Assembly: GCF_019430945.1 (NCBI RefSeq)
Contig: NZ_JAHYCB010000011.1
Coordinates: forward strand, 104,104 to 168,103
Length of the DNA stretch: 64,000 bases
Origin: Neorhizobium populisoli
GTDB taxonomy: Bacteria; Pseudomonadota; Alphaproteobacteria; Rhizobiales; Rhizobiaceae
Direction of reading: 5' to 3'
The translations under genes were made by a program, and so were the position numbers. Below, piece after piece: positions 26,621 through 35,872 of the stretch (positions are counted from its first letter, which is position 1; the number at the start of each line of letters is the position of its first letter). Under the pieces are notes generated by a model. The model was not told the origin of the DNA and did no database searches. It saw only the letters and a program-made list of their open reading frames with translations.

Positions 26621-27376
26621 ATGCAGCAGAACTGGCCAAAGCGGATTTGGATCGTACGGCACGGCGAAAGCGCCGGGAACGTTGCTCGCGATGCTGCGGA
26701 TCTTGCAGGCCACTCGCGCATCGATATCGCGGAAAGGGATGTCGACGTCCCATTGAGTGCGCTTGGCGAACGTCAATCACAAGCGCTCGGCGCCTGGTTC
26801 GGCACGCTGCCGGAACAGCCCGACGTTCTCGTGGCGTCACCGTATATACGCGCTCGAAGCACGGCGGAGGCGATCGCTCGGCAGCTTACTGTGCAGCCTC
26901 AACTCACTGTTAGCACCGATGAGCGGCTGCGGGAAAAGGAGTTCGGCATTCTCGATCGGCTAACGCGGCGAGGCATCGAAGAGCTCCATCCGGATCAAGC
27001 CGAGTTTCGTCGCGTCCTTGGAAAGTTTTATCATCGACCGCCAGCCGGTGAAAGCTGGTGCGACGTGATCCTCCGACTGCGAAGCGCGCTTGATACCATC
27101 TGCCTGCATTACGCGGATCGAAGCGTCCTAATCGTCGCGCACCAGGTCGTGGTCTTGTGCATGCGCTACATCATCGAAAATCTCTCCGAGGAGCAGATTT
27201 TGGAAATCGACCGGCAGGGCGACGTTTCAAACTGCGGTGTTACGGAATATGCGGCTGAGCCTCATACCGAAGCCGGCGGCGCCCTGGTCCTGATGCGCTA
27301 CAATTTTGTGGCCCCTTTGATTGAGGCAGGAGCGCCTGTAACTGCTGAAAAAGACGCGAATGTTGCTGCTCGATGA
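26621..27376 (+). CDS. Histidine phosphatase (phosphoglycerate mutase-like)
   Basis: A 251-residue member of the histidine phosphatase superfamily. The phospho-accepting His is in IVRHGESAGN near the N-terminus; further motifs are SPYIRARSTAEAI (Arg), EKEFGILDRLTRRG (acidic), and VLIVAHQVVVLCM with the second catalytic His. The true substrate is unknown; members include phosphoglycerate mutases and broad-specificity phosphatases. It is first in an operon with an NAD(P)HX dehydratase (ATGA overlap) and a DUF72 protein, driven by an EcfG-type promoter. Confidence 0.87.
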   Translation: MQQNWPKRIWIVRHGESAGNVARDAADLAGHSRIDIAERDVDVPLSALGERQSQALGAWFGTLPEQPDVLVASPYIRARSTAEAIARQLTVQPQLTVSTDERLREKEFGILDRLTRRGIEELHPDQAEFRRVLGKFYHRPPAGESWCDVILRLRSALDTICLHYADRSVLIVAHQVVVLCMRYIIENLSEEQILEIDRQGDVSNCGVTEYAAEPHTEAGGALVLMRYNFVAPLIEAGAPVTAEKDANVAAR

Positions 27377-28266
27377 GGGACATGCAGATCATCGACCGAG
27401 ACCTTCTTCATAACCTGCCGCTGCCCCAGCCCGTGGAAGGCAGCAAGGAAAAGCGCGGTCGGGTGTGCATCATCGGAGGCAGCAGAGAGGTGCCAGGTGC
27501 AGTTCTTCTTGCTGCCCTTGGCGCAATGCGTGCCGGAGCGGGCAAGCTTCAAATCGCCACCGTCGAAAGCCGCGCTGGTGCGCTTGCATTGGCGATGCCG
27601 GAGGCAATGGTTATCGACTTGCCGGAGACGCCAGCGGGTGGGTTGCAGTGCCAAACCGCAGCGTCTGCCGCGTCGAGGTGGGTCGACGCTGATGCGCTTC
27701 TCATAGGTCCCGGGATGGTGGAAGAGCCCGACTGCGATGCCATCTTGAAAAATCTGCTGGAAAGCAACATGGAAACGATCATCGTAGTGGACGCCGGAGC
27801 CCTGCCGCAGCTCAGGGAACAGGGCGACGCGCTTCGAAGACGTTCCGGACGCGTTGTCGTCACACCCCATGCAGGCGAGATGGCAAATTTGCTCGGGATC
27901 GAGAAGGCCGTCATCGAGGCTGACCCGCGAACCGCAGCAAGCCGCCTAACGGACGATTTCGGGCTTGTCGTGGTCATGAAGGGAAGCCAGACGATCATCA
28001 CCGCACCAGATGGAAATTGGCAGTATGAAGGGGGTGGCGTTGGGCTTGCAACTTCCGGCTCGGGAGACGTACTCGCCGGCATCATAACGGGGCTGGCAGC
28101 GCGTGGTGCCGACCTGGTAACCGCAGCGATATGGGGCGTTTTTCTTCATGGCGAGGCAGGCGCCCAACTGTCGGAGACGGTTGGCCCGCTCGGTTTTTTA
28201 GCGCGCGAGATTCCCGACCGTATCCCGGGGCTCCTGTCTGGCCTGTGCTATCGGTCAGGCGAATGA
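27373..28266 (+). CDS. nnrD: ADP-dependent NAD(P)H-hydrate dehydratase
   Basis: Carbohydrate-kinase-like enzyme that dehydrates the damaged cofactors NADHX and NADPHX back to NAD(P)H. The P-loop-like ATP/ADP motif is LATSGSGDVLAGIITGL; other family marks are GGSREVPGAVLLAALGAMRAG, IGPGM and VVVTPHAGEMANLL. It has only the dehydratase domain, with no epimerase half (NnrE), so it is a single-domain form. The ATGA overlap with the previous gene and a 1-nt gap to the next imply tight operonic translation. Confidence 0.9.
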   Translation: MRDMQIIDRDLLHNLPLPQPVEGSKEKRGRVCIIGGSREVPGAVLLAALGAMRAGAGKLQIATVESRAGALALAMPEAMVIDLPETPAGGLQCQTAASAASRWVDADALLIGPGMVEEPDCDAILKNLLESNMETIIVVDAGALPQLREQGDALRRRSGRVVVTPHAGEMANLLGIEKAVIEADPRTAASRLTDDFGLVVVMKGSQTIITAPDGNWQYEGGGVGLATSGSGDVLAGIITGLAARGADLVTAAIWGVFLHGEAGAQLSETVGPLGFLAREIPDRIPGLLSGLCYRSGE

Positions 28267-28267
28267 A

Positions 28268-29149
28268 GTGGTAGAGCGAAACCCGGAAGAAATCGAGCAA
28301 CGACGAGCGCGGCGCGCCGAGCGGCGCCAGAAACAGCGCGAAGCCAATGTGATCCGCGCGTCCAAAATGCACCTCGCTCGCGCTGCAAATGCCCCGGTCC
28401 CTGTAGCGCCCAATGACGCGGTTTCCGACGGAACACATATTGGCTGTTCCGGATGGTACTACTGGCACTGGAAAGGCAAATTCTATCCGGCAGGAACGCC
28501 GTCAAACCAGTTGTTTTCCATCTACCAAGAGAATTTCTCGACGGTGGAGCTCAACGCACCCTTTTATTCATGGCCGACGATTGGCGCGGTCAAGACATGG
28601 ATGCGTCAGGCTGCTCCTGGCTTCATCTACACGATCAAAGTGTGCGAGCTCATCACACACATCAAGCGGTTCGAGAACACGCAGGAACTCGTGGAGGATT
28701 TCGGCTACATCGCCGACCTGCTCGGCTCCCAAATGGGTTGCTTCCTGTTTCAACTGCCGCCTAGCGTGCGCTATTCCCCTGAAATGCTGCATTTGATCTT
28801 ATCCCAGCTTGATCCGAAGCATCGCAACGTCGTCGAATTCCGCCATAAAAGCTGGTGGAACGAGGACGTTTACGCAGCCTTTAGGGAGGCTGGGGCGATC
28901 TTCTGCTCCTGTAGCGGGCCTCGACTGCCGGACGAGCTCGTGCGCACGAGTGATGACATCTACGTCCGATTCCACGGGACACAGCAGTGGTACCGTCACG
29001 ATTACAGCGATGCTGAGCTGACGGTATGGGCGCAGCGCATTCGCGAAAGTGGCGCCAAGGCCGCTTGGATTTATTTCAACAACGACCGGGACGGCAATTC
29101 GATCAAGAACGCGAAGCGGCTATCCGAGTTGCTCGAGGCAGGCGGCTAA
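28268..29149 (+). CDS. DUF72 family protein
   Basis: A TIM-barrel-like protein of the DUF72 (YecE) family, 293 residues from a GTG start one base after the previous stop. Signature sequences are HIGCSGWYYWHWKGKFYP, FSTVELNAPFYSWPT and ELVRTSDDIYVRFHGTQQWY, with the final NNDRDGNSIKNAKRL. The first 35 residues are highly basic and probably unstructured. No enzymatic activity is established for DUF72. It closes the three-gene stress operon. Confidence 0.88.
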   Translation: MVERNPEEIEQRRARRAERRQKQREANVIRASKMHLARAANAPVPVAPNDAVSDGTHIGCSGWYYWHWKGKFYPAGTPSNQLFSIYQENFSTVELNAPFYSWPTIGAVKTWMRQAAPGFIYTIKVCELITHIKRFENTQELVEDFGYIADLLGSQMGCFLFQLPPSVRYSPEMLHLILSQLDPKHRNVVEFRHKSWWNEDVYAAFREAGAIFCSCSGPRLPDELVRTSDDIYVRFHGTQQWYRHDYSDAELTVWAQRIRESGAKAAWIYFNNDRDGNSIKNAKRLSELLEAGG

Positions 29150-29216
29150 CTGACTTTGGGGAGCAAGCCAGCAGGCTGGCATGTTGGTTGACGCCACAGA
29201 TCAAATGCACATGAGC

Positions 29217-29426
29217 TCAAGTCCGCCCAGGGAAGCCCCTCTCACCTGCCGACCGGGTCACTGCCCAGCAGAAGCCGAGGAAAGCCAAGCCGTGAACCGG
29301 GCCCATCACACGTGTCGCCTCGGAAATGCCCGCGAGATGTTTCAAAGGGACCGCCACCAGTACAAGGATGAGTAAAGTCATGGCTTCGGCGATGACAAGC
29401 CATCGAAGTGTTGTCCCGCGCTTCAT
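29217..29426 (-). CDS. DUF3817-like small membrane protein
   Basis: A 69-residue protein with two hydrophobic segments (LRWLVIAEAMTLLILVLVAV and MGPVHGLAFLGFCWAV). The PLKHLAG then GPVHGL spacing recalls the DUF3817 family, which is normally about 90 residues, so this may be C-terminally shortened. It is the last gene in the minus-strand copper operon. Confidence 0.55.
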   Translation of the reverse strand: MKRGTTLRWLVIAEAMTLLILVLVAVPLKHLAGISEATRVMGPVHGLAFLGFCWAVTRSAGERGFPGRT

Positions 29427-29480
29427 TTATGTTCCTCCGAATCCTGCTCTTTTGCACCGTCGGACTTTCTCCTCTTCATC

Positions 29481-30083
29481 TCAGGCACCCCTCGTATGCT
29501 TAAGGAGGAGGCTACGGATCTTGGCGAGTGCTGCGTCCTTGTCCGAACGATAAGGGATAAGCCCCTTCAGGCGCCCGTCGGCACCGATCATCAGAAGATC
29601 GACAGTGTGGTTCATGTGGTAGTTACCGTCGTCAGCAGGCTCCTTCTCAGCGTGAATGATCCAGCCCTTTGCCACCTTGCGCATCTCGTCAGGGTTTCCG
29701 GTGACTCCGGTGATGCGATCACCAAACGCCGTGACATAGTCATGCATGACATCTCTGGTGTCGCGCTCGGGATCGATCGAGAAGAACACGGCGCGCAGGG
29801 GGCTGCCCTCATCGCCCAGGTCATCCAGCCACCCGGAAACTTCATAGAGCGTGGTCGGGCACGCCTCCGGGCAGTGCGTATAGCCGAAGTAGACGAGAGA
29901 CGGGTGGCCCTTGAAGATCGATTTGTCGACCGGGCGGCCCTCATCGTCGATCAGTGAGAAATTCTCGTTGAACGGTCCGGCTCTCGGCGTATCGAGATAG
30001 ACGGAGAACACCAGCGCGACCAGCGATGCGATAAACAGCCCGCTGGCCGAGTAGGCGATTGTCAGGATCGTCTTCGGTCTCAT
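29481..30083 (-). CDS. SCO1/SenC-family copper protein
   Basis: Membrane-anchored thioredoxin-like copper chaperone for cytochrome oxidase assembly or copper defence. One N-terminal helix (about 10-30) is followed by a periplasmic domain with the copper-binding CxxxC in THCPEACPTTL (Cys71, Cys75) and the ligand His near NYHMNHTVD (about His159). All three copper ligands are present. Its ATG overlaps the stop of the preceding PCuAC gene (ATGA), so the two are co-translated. A small membrane protein follows 55 nt downstream. Confidence 0.9.
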   Translation of the reverse strand: MRPKTILTIAYSASGLFIASLVALVFSVYLDTPRAGPFNENFSLIDDEGRPVDKSIFKGHPSLVYFGYTHCPEACPTTLYEVSGWLDDLGDEGSPLRAVFFSIDPERDTRDVMHDYVTAFGDRITGVTGNPDEMRKVAKGWIIHAEKEPADDGNYHMNHTVDLLMIGADGRLKGLIPYRSDKDAALAKIRSLLLKHTRGA

Positions 30084-30988
30084 TGGCCATGTCCTTCATG
30101 CGCAGAATGTCCGCTGGCGCCCTTGTCGTCTTCAGCCATGGCCAAGCTGCCCTCGAAACTCTCAAACAATTTGAGCGTCGGGCCATCGAGCTTCGCTTCT
30201 GCCTCGTTCACGTGACGCGAAAGCAGCTCCGCGTCACGCGGCGAAACCCCAGCGCTCTCATAACCAGCCGGAGATTTGAGCGCATCGCCAGCCAACATTT
30301 GAACCCGCCAACCGTGCGGCCATCGCTTGAGGAGCACGCGCCCGCCACGTCCGTCTTGCTTCCATCCGGCTATCGCCCATTCGTCCTGAACAGTGATCGG
30401 ATCGACAGTAAGTGGTTTGTCGGGTGTCTCGAACATGGTCTTCAGCACGTCCCGGACCGCAGCTTGCGGATCCTCGTCCTCGTGACGCATGTGCACCATG
30501 TCCATGGACATCTCTGCGGCATTAGGCGCTGCAGTACCCGCATCGTCGCCATCCAGCGGCCCGGCGAAATTGCCGATAACCAGGCCGACTTGGATTCCGC
30601 CAGCCTTTTCGAAGGTTAGAGTTGCCTTGATCGTCTCGCCTTTGCGAAAGGGCTTATCGACATTGTTGAACATCAGGTGGTAGTTCAGGGCCAGCCGGAC
30701 CGTCGTATGAGGTGGGATTACCAATCCACCTTTGAACTCACGCATCTTCATGATCCCGTTCGCCATATCCATGCGGTGAAGCTGCACGGAATGGGCCCGG
30801 TCGGATGCTGCTGCGATCAGCCGGTCAGGCTGATCGCCATCGTTGATAATGGTCAGGTACCCATCGCCAACCTTGGCGCCTGGGACCATTGCATGTGAGG
30901 CCGCGTGATCGATGCGGATATCAGCCGCGAACACCGGCAAGGTGGAAGCAAACAGCAGGCCGGCGACAATCGAAGTGATTTTGTTCAT
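30080..30988 (-). CDS. PCuAC-type copper chaperone with C-terminal copper-associated domain
   Basis: About 302 residues. A signal peptide (IVAGLLFASTLPVFA) precedes a PCuAC domain with the His/Met ligands in HSVQLHRMDMANGIMKM and LNYHLMFNNV, which bind Cu(I) in the periplasm. After a His/Asp-rich linker comes a second domain of about 130 residues (DVLKTMFETPDKPLTVDPIT through LLSRHVNEAEAKL), found in rhizobial copper-uptake-associated proteins. The ATG at 30988 has GAGGAGCC six bases upstream. The gene lies 12 nt after the PepSY gene. The fusion is unusual compared with typical 150-residue PCuAC proteins. Confidence 0.85.
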   Translation of the reverse strand: MNKITSIVAGLLFASTLPVFAADIRIDHAASHAMVPGAKVGDGYLTIINDGDQPDRLIAAASDRAHSVQLHRMDMANGIMKMREFKGGLVIPPHTTVRLALNYHLMFNNVDKPFRKGETIKATLTFEKAGGIQVGLVIGNFAGPLDGDDAGTAAPNAAEMSMDMVHMRHEDEDPQAAVRDVLKTMFETPDKPLTVDPITVQDEWAIAGWKQDGRGGRVLLKRWPHGWRVQMLAGDALKSPAGYESAGVSPRDAELLSRHVNEAEAKLDGPTLKLFESFEGSLAMAEDDKGASGHSAHEGHGQ

Positions 30989-30999
30989 AGCCGGGCTCC

Positions 31000-32373
31000 T
31001 CACGAAAATGCGCGCTTGAGAGGCGGGACGAGCCGGATCACCACCTGATCGAGCGCAACAATCGCCAGGATCGCCAGGCCGGTTAGCGGGAAGGCCACGG
31101 CAAAGATCGCCGCGACGATCCAGAGGCCACTGTAGACCGAGCGCCGGGGCGGCATCGGTGGAACGCCGACGCGGCCCTGTGGCCGTCGCTTCCACCACAT
31201 CACAACGCCGGTCACGCAGGACAGCACGATCGTCAGGCAGGTCGCGAGCATCAGGATTTGGTTGAAGCGTCCGTATTCTTGACCTTGGTGGACGCTGATG
31301 CCCCATTCGATGCTTTTCCCGAAAATGGGGTATTGGCTGTAGGAGAGGTCGACGAGCGGTTTGCCGGAATACTGGTCGATATGGATCATGCGTTGTCCGG
31401 CCACGTCGTCTGGGTAGATGGCCGCGGAATAAACCCCCGCGGCGTCGGCCGGGATTGCAATGTCAAAACCCGGTCGGATGCCGGCTGCTCTTGCTGCCTC
31501 GATGGCGACGTCCACCCCGACAGGTTTCTTGGATTGGGCGGCGGCGATATCGGAAAGCGGGACCGGTGCCTTTTCCACCGTCCAGCCGACCTTTGGTAGA
31601 ATGTCTGAAGTAACCTTTTGCGACTTCGGAACATCATCCCAAAGCTGCGTCGGATAGCCGAGACCATGGCTTCCGAGCCAGGAGTTGACGTTCGCGCCCC
31701 AGTAGCTCGACCAGGGCATGCCCGTCAGCGCCAGGAAAAAGATGAGGATGCCGGCGAACGCGCCGGTGACGGCATGGAGGTCACGCCAGAACACACGGCG
31801 GGCGGGCGTTCCGCGAACGGTCACGACACCACCTGTCTGCTGGCGTGGCCACCAGAGGTAGATGCCGGTCACCACCAGCACCATTGCAAAACCGGCCGTG
31901 ATCTCGATCAGCCTGTTGGTGAAATCACCGAACAGGGCAAGGCTATGGATCCGTTTGACGACATAGTTGAACTCTTGATCGCTTGCGACCGCGTCGAGGA
32001 GTTTCCCGTCATATGGGTTCAGGAATACCTGGGTCGCGACCTTGTCCTTCGACACGGTAACAATGGCCGATCGTTCCGGTGAGGCGGGATCCTTATAGGA
32101 GGTCGCCATAGATCCCGGAACAGCGGTCACTGCGAGGTCCACCAGCTTTTGCGGCGAAAGGGTCCCACCCTCGGGCTTAACGAGATAGCGGTACCCGAAT
32201 ATGGTATCGTTGATCTCGTCCTTGAACAGGTAGAGAGAGCCCGTGACGGACAGGTTGAGCAAAAAAGGGATGACCAACAGTCCTGCGAAAAAGTGCCAGC
32301 GCCAGATAGCGCGGTAGAGTGAAACGCTTGAAATAGCGGTATCCGCCGGGTCGGCGGTCGTAATGGAAGACAT
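31000..32373 (-). CDS. PepSY-associated membrane protein
   Basis: A 457-residue inner-membrane protein with a PepSY-type helix pattern: RAIWRWHFFAGLLVIPFLLNLSVTG at the start, then a periplasmic PepSY domain, an iron/heme-reductase-like core with HSLALFGDFTNRLIEITAGF and WRDLHAVTGAFAGILIFFLALTG, and two final helices. It resembles the PepSY-TM proteins that accompany copper or iron uptake genes. It precedes PCuAC by 12 nt. Precise activity is unknown; reduction or gating of metal transport is a guess. Confidence 0.85.
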   Translation of the reverse strand: MSSITTADPADTAISSVSLYRAIWRWHFFAGLLVIPFLLNLSVTGSLYLFKDEINDTIFGYRYLVKPEGGTLSPQKLVDLAVTAVPGSMATSYKDPASPERSAIVTVSKDKVATQVFLNPYDGKLLDAVASDQEFNYVVKRIHSLALFGDFTNRLIEITAGFAMVLVVTGIYLWWPRQQTGGVVTVRGTPARRVFWRDLHAVTGAFAGILIFFLALTGMPWSSYWGANVNSWLGSHGLGYPTQLWDDVPKSQKVTSDILPKVGWTVEKAPVPLSDIAAAQSKKPVGVDVAIEAARAAGIRPGFDIAIPADAAGVYSAAIYPDDVAGQRMIHIDQYSGKPLVDLSYSQYPIFGKSIEWGISVHQGQEYGRFNQILMLATCLTIVLSCVTGVVMWWKRRPQGRVGVPPMPPRRSVYSGLWIVAAIFAVAFPLTGLAILAIVALDQVVIRLVPPLKRAFS

Positions 32374-32457
32374 GAGACTGATCCAGATCCAAAGCCATCT
32401 GCGCGAGCAGGCTCGCGACCGTTACAGCACGCGCGACGGCGCCTGCCGAAACGCGGT

Positions 32458-32916
32458 TCAGACGATGATCAGATCAAGTGGAGGCGCACGCGGACCGGTA
32501 TTGGGTGGGTAGATCTGGCGGCGGATGCTTTCGGCGCGCAGCGGCAGTTCAGCAACCGAGACGAAGCTGACCGAAATCCCGCCGGTGTCGGTCGGTCCTG
32601 GCAGGATGACCCCGGCGTCGATCCTGCACGCCTCGCATCCTTGGGAATGGACCTTATGGGGGGAAGAGGAACCCTTACCGCCATCCTCGGTGGAGGTGAT
32701 GCAAAGTGTTGGCAAGGTGCCGTCAGGAAGGACAAAACCGGCAAATTCGGCCGCGCGAGCATCGCTTGTCGGCATTGGTGGCTGATGCACGAGACCGAGA
32801 AACAGGAGCGCCAGGACGCAAAGCGTCTGAACTATCCATGTCTCGACCTTCCAGAACCGGCTCACGTGCTCACTCCATGTGCGGAAAGGAATAACGGCTT
32901 CCGCACCAGTTCTCAA
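32458..32916 (-). CDS. DUF2946-like copper-cluster protein
   Basis: A 152-residue protein with an N-terminal membrane helix (TWIVQTLCVLALLFLGLVHQ) and a periplasmic part. It has a FVLPDGTLPTLCI segment and a Cys pair in SQGCEACRIDAGV. This pattern is DUF2946-type, a family that occurs beside copper chaperones in rhizobia. The two cysteines and His may hold copper. It heads the minus-strand operon, 84 nt before the PepSY gene. Confidence 0.75.
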   Translation of the reverse strand: MRTGAEAVIPFRTWSEHVSRFWKVETWIVQTLCVLALLFLGLVHQPPMPTSDARAAEFAGFVLPDGTLPTLCITSTEDGGKGSSSPHKVHSQGCEACRIDAGVILPGPTDTGGISVSFVSVAELPLRAESIRRQIYPPNTGPRAPPLDLIIV

Positions 32917-33078
32917 CGTGTGATCTCAGATACAACCCTACCAAAATGCCGGACGTTCGCTATGGTGCAATTGGCGCCGGTAGCAGGCAGCCGCTCGGCG
33001 AGGGCCTCAAAGACTGTTACTCGGAGTTCCTGTCACCTGTCGCCACGAGGCGGGCCTTTGGACCGTTCGCACTGATTT

Positions 33079-34047
33079 TCAGCGCCGTCTCCGGCTCTCC
33101 ATTGCAGCGATCGCAGCTCCGACAAGCACCAGCGGAAGGGCTGCCAGAAATGCTGATGAGATCGGCATATCGAACAACAACAAGTCCGCAAGAACCGGCC
33201 ACAGGATCGCCATATATTCGAAAGGAGCAAGTAGCGAGGCCTCGGCGTGGCGGAACGAGAGGGTCATTGCGATATGCGCGCACCCTCCGAGCAGCCCTGC
33301 CATAACAAGAATGGTAAGGGCATAAGAGTCAGGTATGACCCATCCGAATGGCACAGTCGCAATGCCGCCAATCATGGAAGCGATCACGAAGTAGAATGCG
33401 ATCGCTCCTGGATTTTCGGTTCGGTTGAGACTGCGGACCATGATCAACGCGAAGGCCGTCAGGATCCCCATCAGCAAGCCCCAGATGTATCCCCACATGC
33501 GCCCGGCATCCATGTCTTGATGCCCGAGTTCTGGCCAGACGAGCACAAGAACGCCGGCGAGGCCAAGTACCACACCGCCGATGCGCCAGATTGTGACTTT
33601 TTCCGACAGGAGAAGGACACCGGCTATGCTTGTGAAGGTCGGCGACAGATAGGTGAGCAGTGTCGCTTCAGCTAGCGGAAGCCGGGCAATCGACGCGAAG
33701 GATGCAAACATAGCGGCAGCGCCAAGGCTTGACCGCAGCAAATGGCCAAGTGGCCGCCGGGTTGCAAGACCCTGCGGGAACTCTTTTCGCATCCACAGAT
33801 AGACCATGAGTGGAATAAGCGCAAACGCCGAGCGGAAAAAGACGATTTCACCGACGGGGACGTCTTCCGCAACTGCTTTGATGCAGATCGACATTCCGGC
33901 GAACAGAAAGCCTGACAGGATGCGAAGCAGAATTCCGATCCGCGGATTTGCTATCACCGGCTCGCTGGCCGCTGTCGGAACGTTATGCTGAGCTCTGGTG
34001 ATAGCGGCGTCCCCATGAATAAGAAGGCCGTGCTCCTCAAAGGGCAC
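33079..34047 (-). CDS. EamA/DMT-family transporter
   Basis: A 10-helix permease of the drug/metabolite transporter superfamily, two EamA repeats of about 130 residues each. The first repeat includes LSGFLFAGMSICIKAVAED and the second FYFVIASMIGGIATVPFG. It begins with a GTG 8 nt after the iron ABC ATPase gene in the same direction, so it belongs to that operon. It may export a siderophore or a metabolite linked to iron uptake, but this is an inference from context only. Confidence 0.85.
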   Translation of the reverse strand: MPFEEHGLLIHGDAAITRAQHNVPTAASEPVIANPRIGILLRILSGFLFAGMSICIKAVAEDVPVGEIVFFRSAFALIPLMVYLWMRKEFPQGLATRRPLGHLLRSSLGAAAMFASFASIARLPLAEATLLTYLSPTFTSIAGVLLLSEKVTIWRIGGVVLGLAGVLVLVWPELGHQDMDAGRMWGYIWGLLMGILTAFALIMVRSLNRTENPGAIAFYFVIASMIGGIATVPFGWVIPDSYALTILVMAGLLGGCAHIAMTLSFRHAEASLLAPFEYMAILWPVLADLLLFDMPISSAFLAALPLVLVGAAIAAMESRRRR

Positions 34048-34055
34048 GACATCAA

Positions 34056-34817
34056 CTAGCGCACAAAGTGGATATGTGGTCTCGAATGATATGGGGAGCT
34101 CTCGACCCGCGCATCTACAGAAAATACGTCACGCAGCAATTCTTGCGTGATCACGTCCTCCGGCGAACCCGATGCGACGATCTTCCCGGACTGCATGACG
34201 ATCAGACTGTCGCAGAACATCGCTGCATGATTGATGTCATGCAGCGCGATGACGCTCGTGATTGGCAAAGCCGATACGAGCCGCATCAGGTTGATCTGAT
34301 GGTGGATGTCGAGATGATTGGTCGGCTCGTCGAGAACCAGTTCCTTTGGGGACTGCGCTAATGCGCGGGCGAGGTGAGTACGCTGCCTTTCGCCGCCCGA
34401 CAGGCTTTGCCAGCGGTCGTTTCGCTTCGCTGTCATTTCGGTGCGTTCGAGAGCAGAGGTCACGGCCGCATCGTCCGCCACCGTCCACCCGGAAAACATC
34501 GAGCGATGCGGAAACCGGCCCAGTTTGACGACGTCGATAACCTTCAGGCTGGCGTTGGTGGTGGCGTGCTGCTCGATGAACGCAACACGTTGGGCCATGG
34601 ACCGGCGCCCGATCTGTGCGATGTCCTTTCCGTCGAGGGTGACGCGCCCCGCCGTCGGCTTCTTCAGGCCGGCAAGCAGTCGCAGCAAGGAGGTTTTTCC
34701 AGAGCCGTTCGGGCCGAGCAAACCTAGCATCTTCCCTGGCTCGGCGGCGAACGACAACCCGTCGATGATAGTCTTCGGCCCAATCTTCCAGATCAGGTTG
34801 TCAGCCTCGATACTCAT
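34056..34817 (-). CDS. ABC transporter ATPase (iron complex/heme/B12 type)
   Basis: Cytosolic ATPase of a FecCDE/BtuCD-class importer, about 253 residues. Walker A is GLLGPNGSGKTSLLRLL, the signature is SLSGGERQRTHLARALAQ, Walker B is ELVLDEPTNHLDIHHQ, and the H-loop is VIALHDINHA. The ATG at 34817 overlaps the permease stop (ATGA), which sets the start; the longer frame overlaps the permease. It follows the permease and substrate-binding genes, completing a three-part importer. Confidence 0.92.
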   Translation of the reverse strand: MSIEADNLIWKIGPKTIIDGLSFAAEPGKMLGLLGPNGSGKTSLLRLLAGLKKPTAGRVTLDGKDIAQIGRRSMAQRVAFIEQHATTNASLKVIDVVKLGRFPHRSMFSGWTVADDAAVTSALERTEMTAKRNDRWQSLSGGERQRTHLARALAQSPKELVLDEPTNHLDIHHQINLMRLVSALPITSVIALHDINHAAMFCDSLIVMQSGKIVASGSPEDVITQELLRDVFSVDARVESSPYHSRPHIHFVR

Positions 34818-35872
34818 GACGCACGCCGGAACCGGTAAAGGATAATCGCGAAAAACGGTACGCCGACCAGCGCCGTTACCACGCCGATCGGAAGAACCTG
34901 CTGCGGGATGAGAACACGGGAGGCAATGTCGGCAGCGACCATGAAGACGGCTCCTACAATGGCGCAAGCCGGCATCAGTCGTACATGCAAAGGCCCGACG
35001 GCGAAGCGCGCTGCATGCGGAACCACCAGTCCGACGAATCCGATCGTACCAACCATGCTGACGATGGTGGCAGTCATCACGGCTGTAACGCCGAACAGGA
35101 TAAGCCGGGCCCGGCCGACGTTGACGCCAAGCGATGCCGCAGCCTCGTCACCAAATGCAAACGCGTCCAGCACGCGCGCGTATAGGAGGCATACGACCAG
35201 CCCGATGCCAACGACGATAGAGACAAGGGCGAATTCGGGCCAGCGCACCGCCCCGAAGCTGCCGAGCAGCCAGAACATCACGTCGCGGGCCTGCTGGGCA
35301 TTGCCTGACGTGGTGACGATATAGGACGTCGCGGCGTTGAACAGTTGCGAGGCGGCGACCCCGGCAAGAATGGTCTGGTCAGCACCGCCGCGCGCGCCAT
35401 TCGAGAGCAGGGCCACGAAAAAGAAAGCCGCAAACGCGCCGATAAAAGCGCCGGCCGAGAGAGATATCGAACCGGCGCCAAGGCCCAGGATGACCACGGC
35501 CACCGTTCCGGTGGAAGCGCCGGCCGAGATGCCGAGAACATAGGGTTCTGCCAGCGGATTGCGGAGCAACGATTGCAGGATGGCGCCGGAGAGTGCCAGG
35601 CCTGCCCCGCAGAAGACAGCGACCAGAGCACGGCTGAGGCGATAATCCCAAATGATCGTTTCGTGGATACGGTTCAGCTCGACGTGCGTCCAGCCCAGGC
35701 GATTTGCGATGGCGGCATACGTTGAAGCAAGCGGGATCGGCATGTCTCCGATCCCGACACTGATACCCACGATCATCGATATGCAGGCAGCTGAGGCCAG
35801 CAATACCGCGACAAGCAACAGGAAGCGACTGTACCGTTGAACGCCGTCGCTTTTGATGGCGGCGATGCTCAC
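34814..35872 (-). CDS. FecCD-type permease
   Basis: Integral permease of an iron-complex ABC importer with about 10 helices over 352 residues. Motifs: SGAILQSLLRNPLAEPYVLGISAGAS (the BtuC-type coupling segment begins there), GFVGLVVPHAARFAVGP and a conserved final LIPQQVLPIGVVTALVG. The GTG at 35872 overlaps the stop of the substrate-binding gene (GTGA), making the shorter form more likely than the longer open frame. It works as a homodimer with the ATPase. Cargo is a siderophore, heme or a corrinoid; sequence alone does not decide. Confidence 0.9.
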   Translation of the reverse strand: MSIAAIKSDGVQRYSRFLLLVAVLLASAACISMIVGISVGIGDMPIPLASTYAAIANRLGWTHVELNRIHETIIWDYRLSRALVAVFCGAGLALSGAILQSLLRNPLAEPYVLGISAGASTGTVAVVILGLGAGSISLSAGAFIGAFAAFFFVALLSNGARGGADQTILAGVAASQLFNAATSYIVTTSGNAQQARDVMFWLLGSFGAVRWPEFALVSIVVGIGLVVCLLYARVLDAFAFGDEAAASLGVNVGRARLILFGVTAVMTATIVSMVGTIGFVGLVVPHAARFAVGPLHVRLMPACAIVGAVFMVAADIASRVLIPQQVLPIGVVTALVGVPFFAIILYRFRRAS

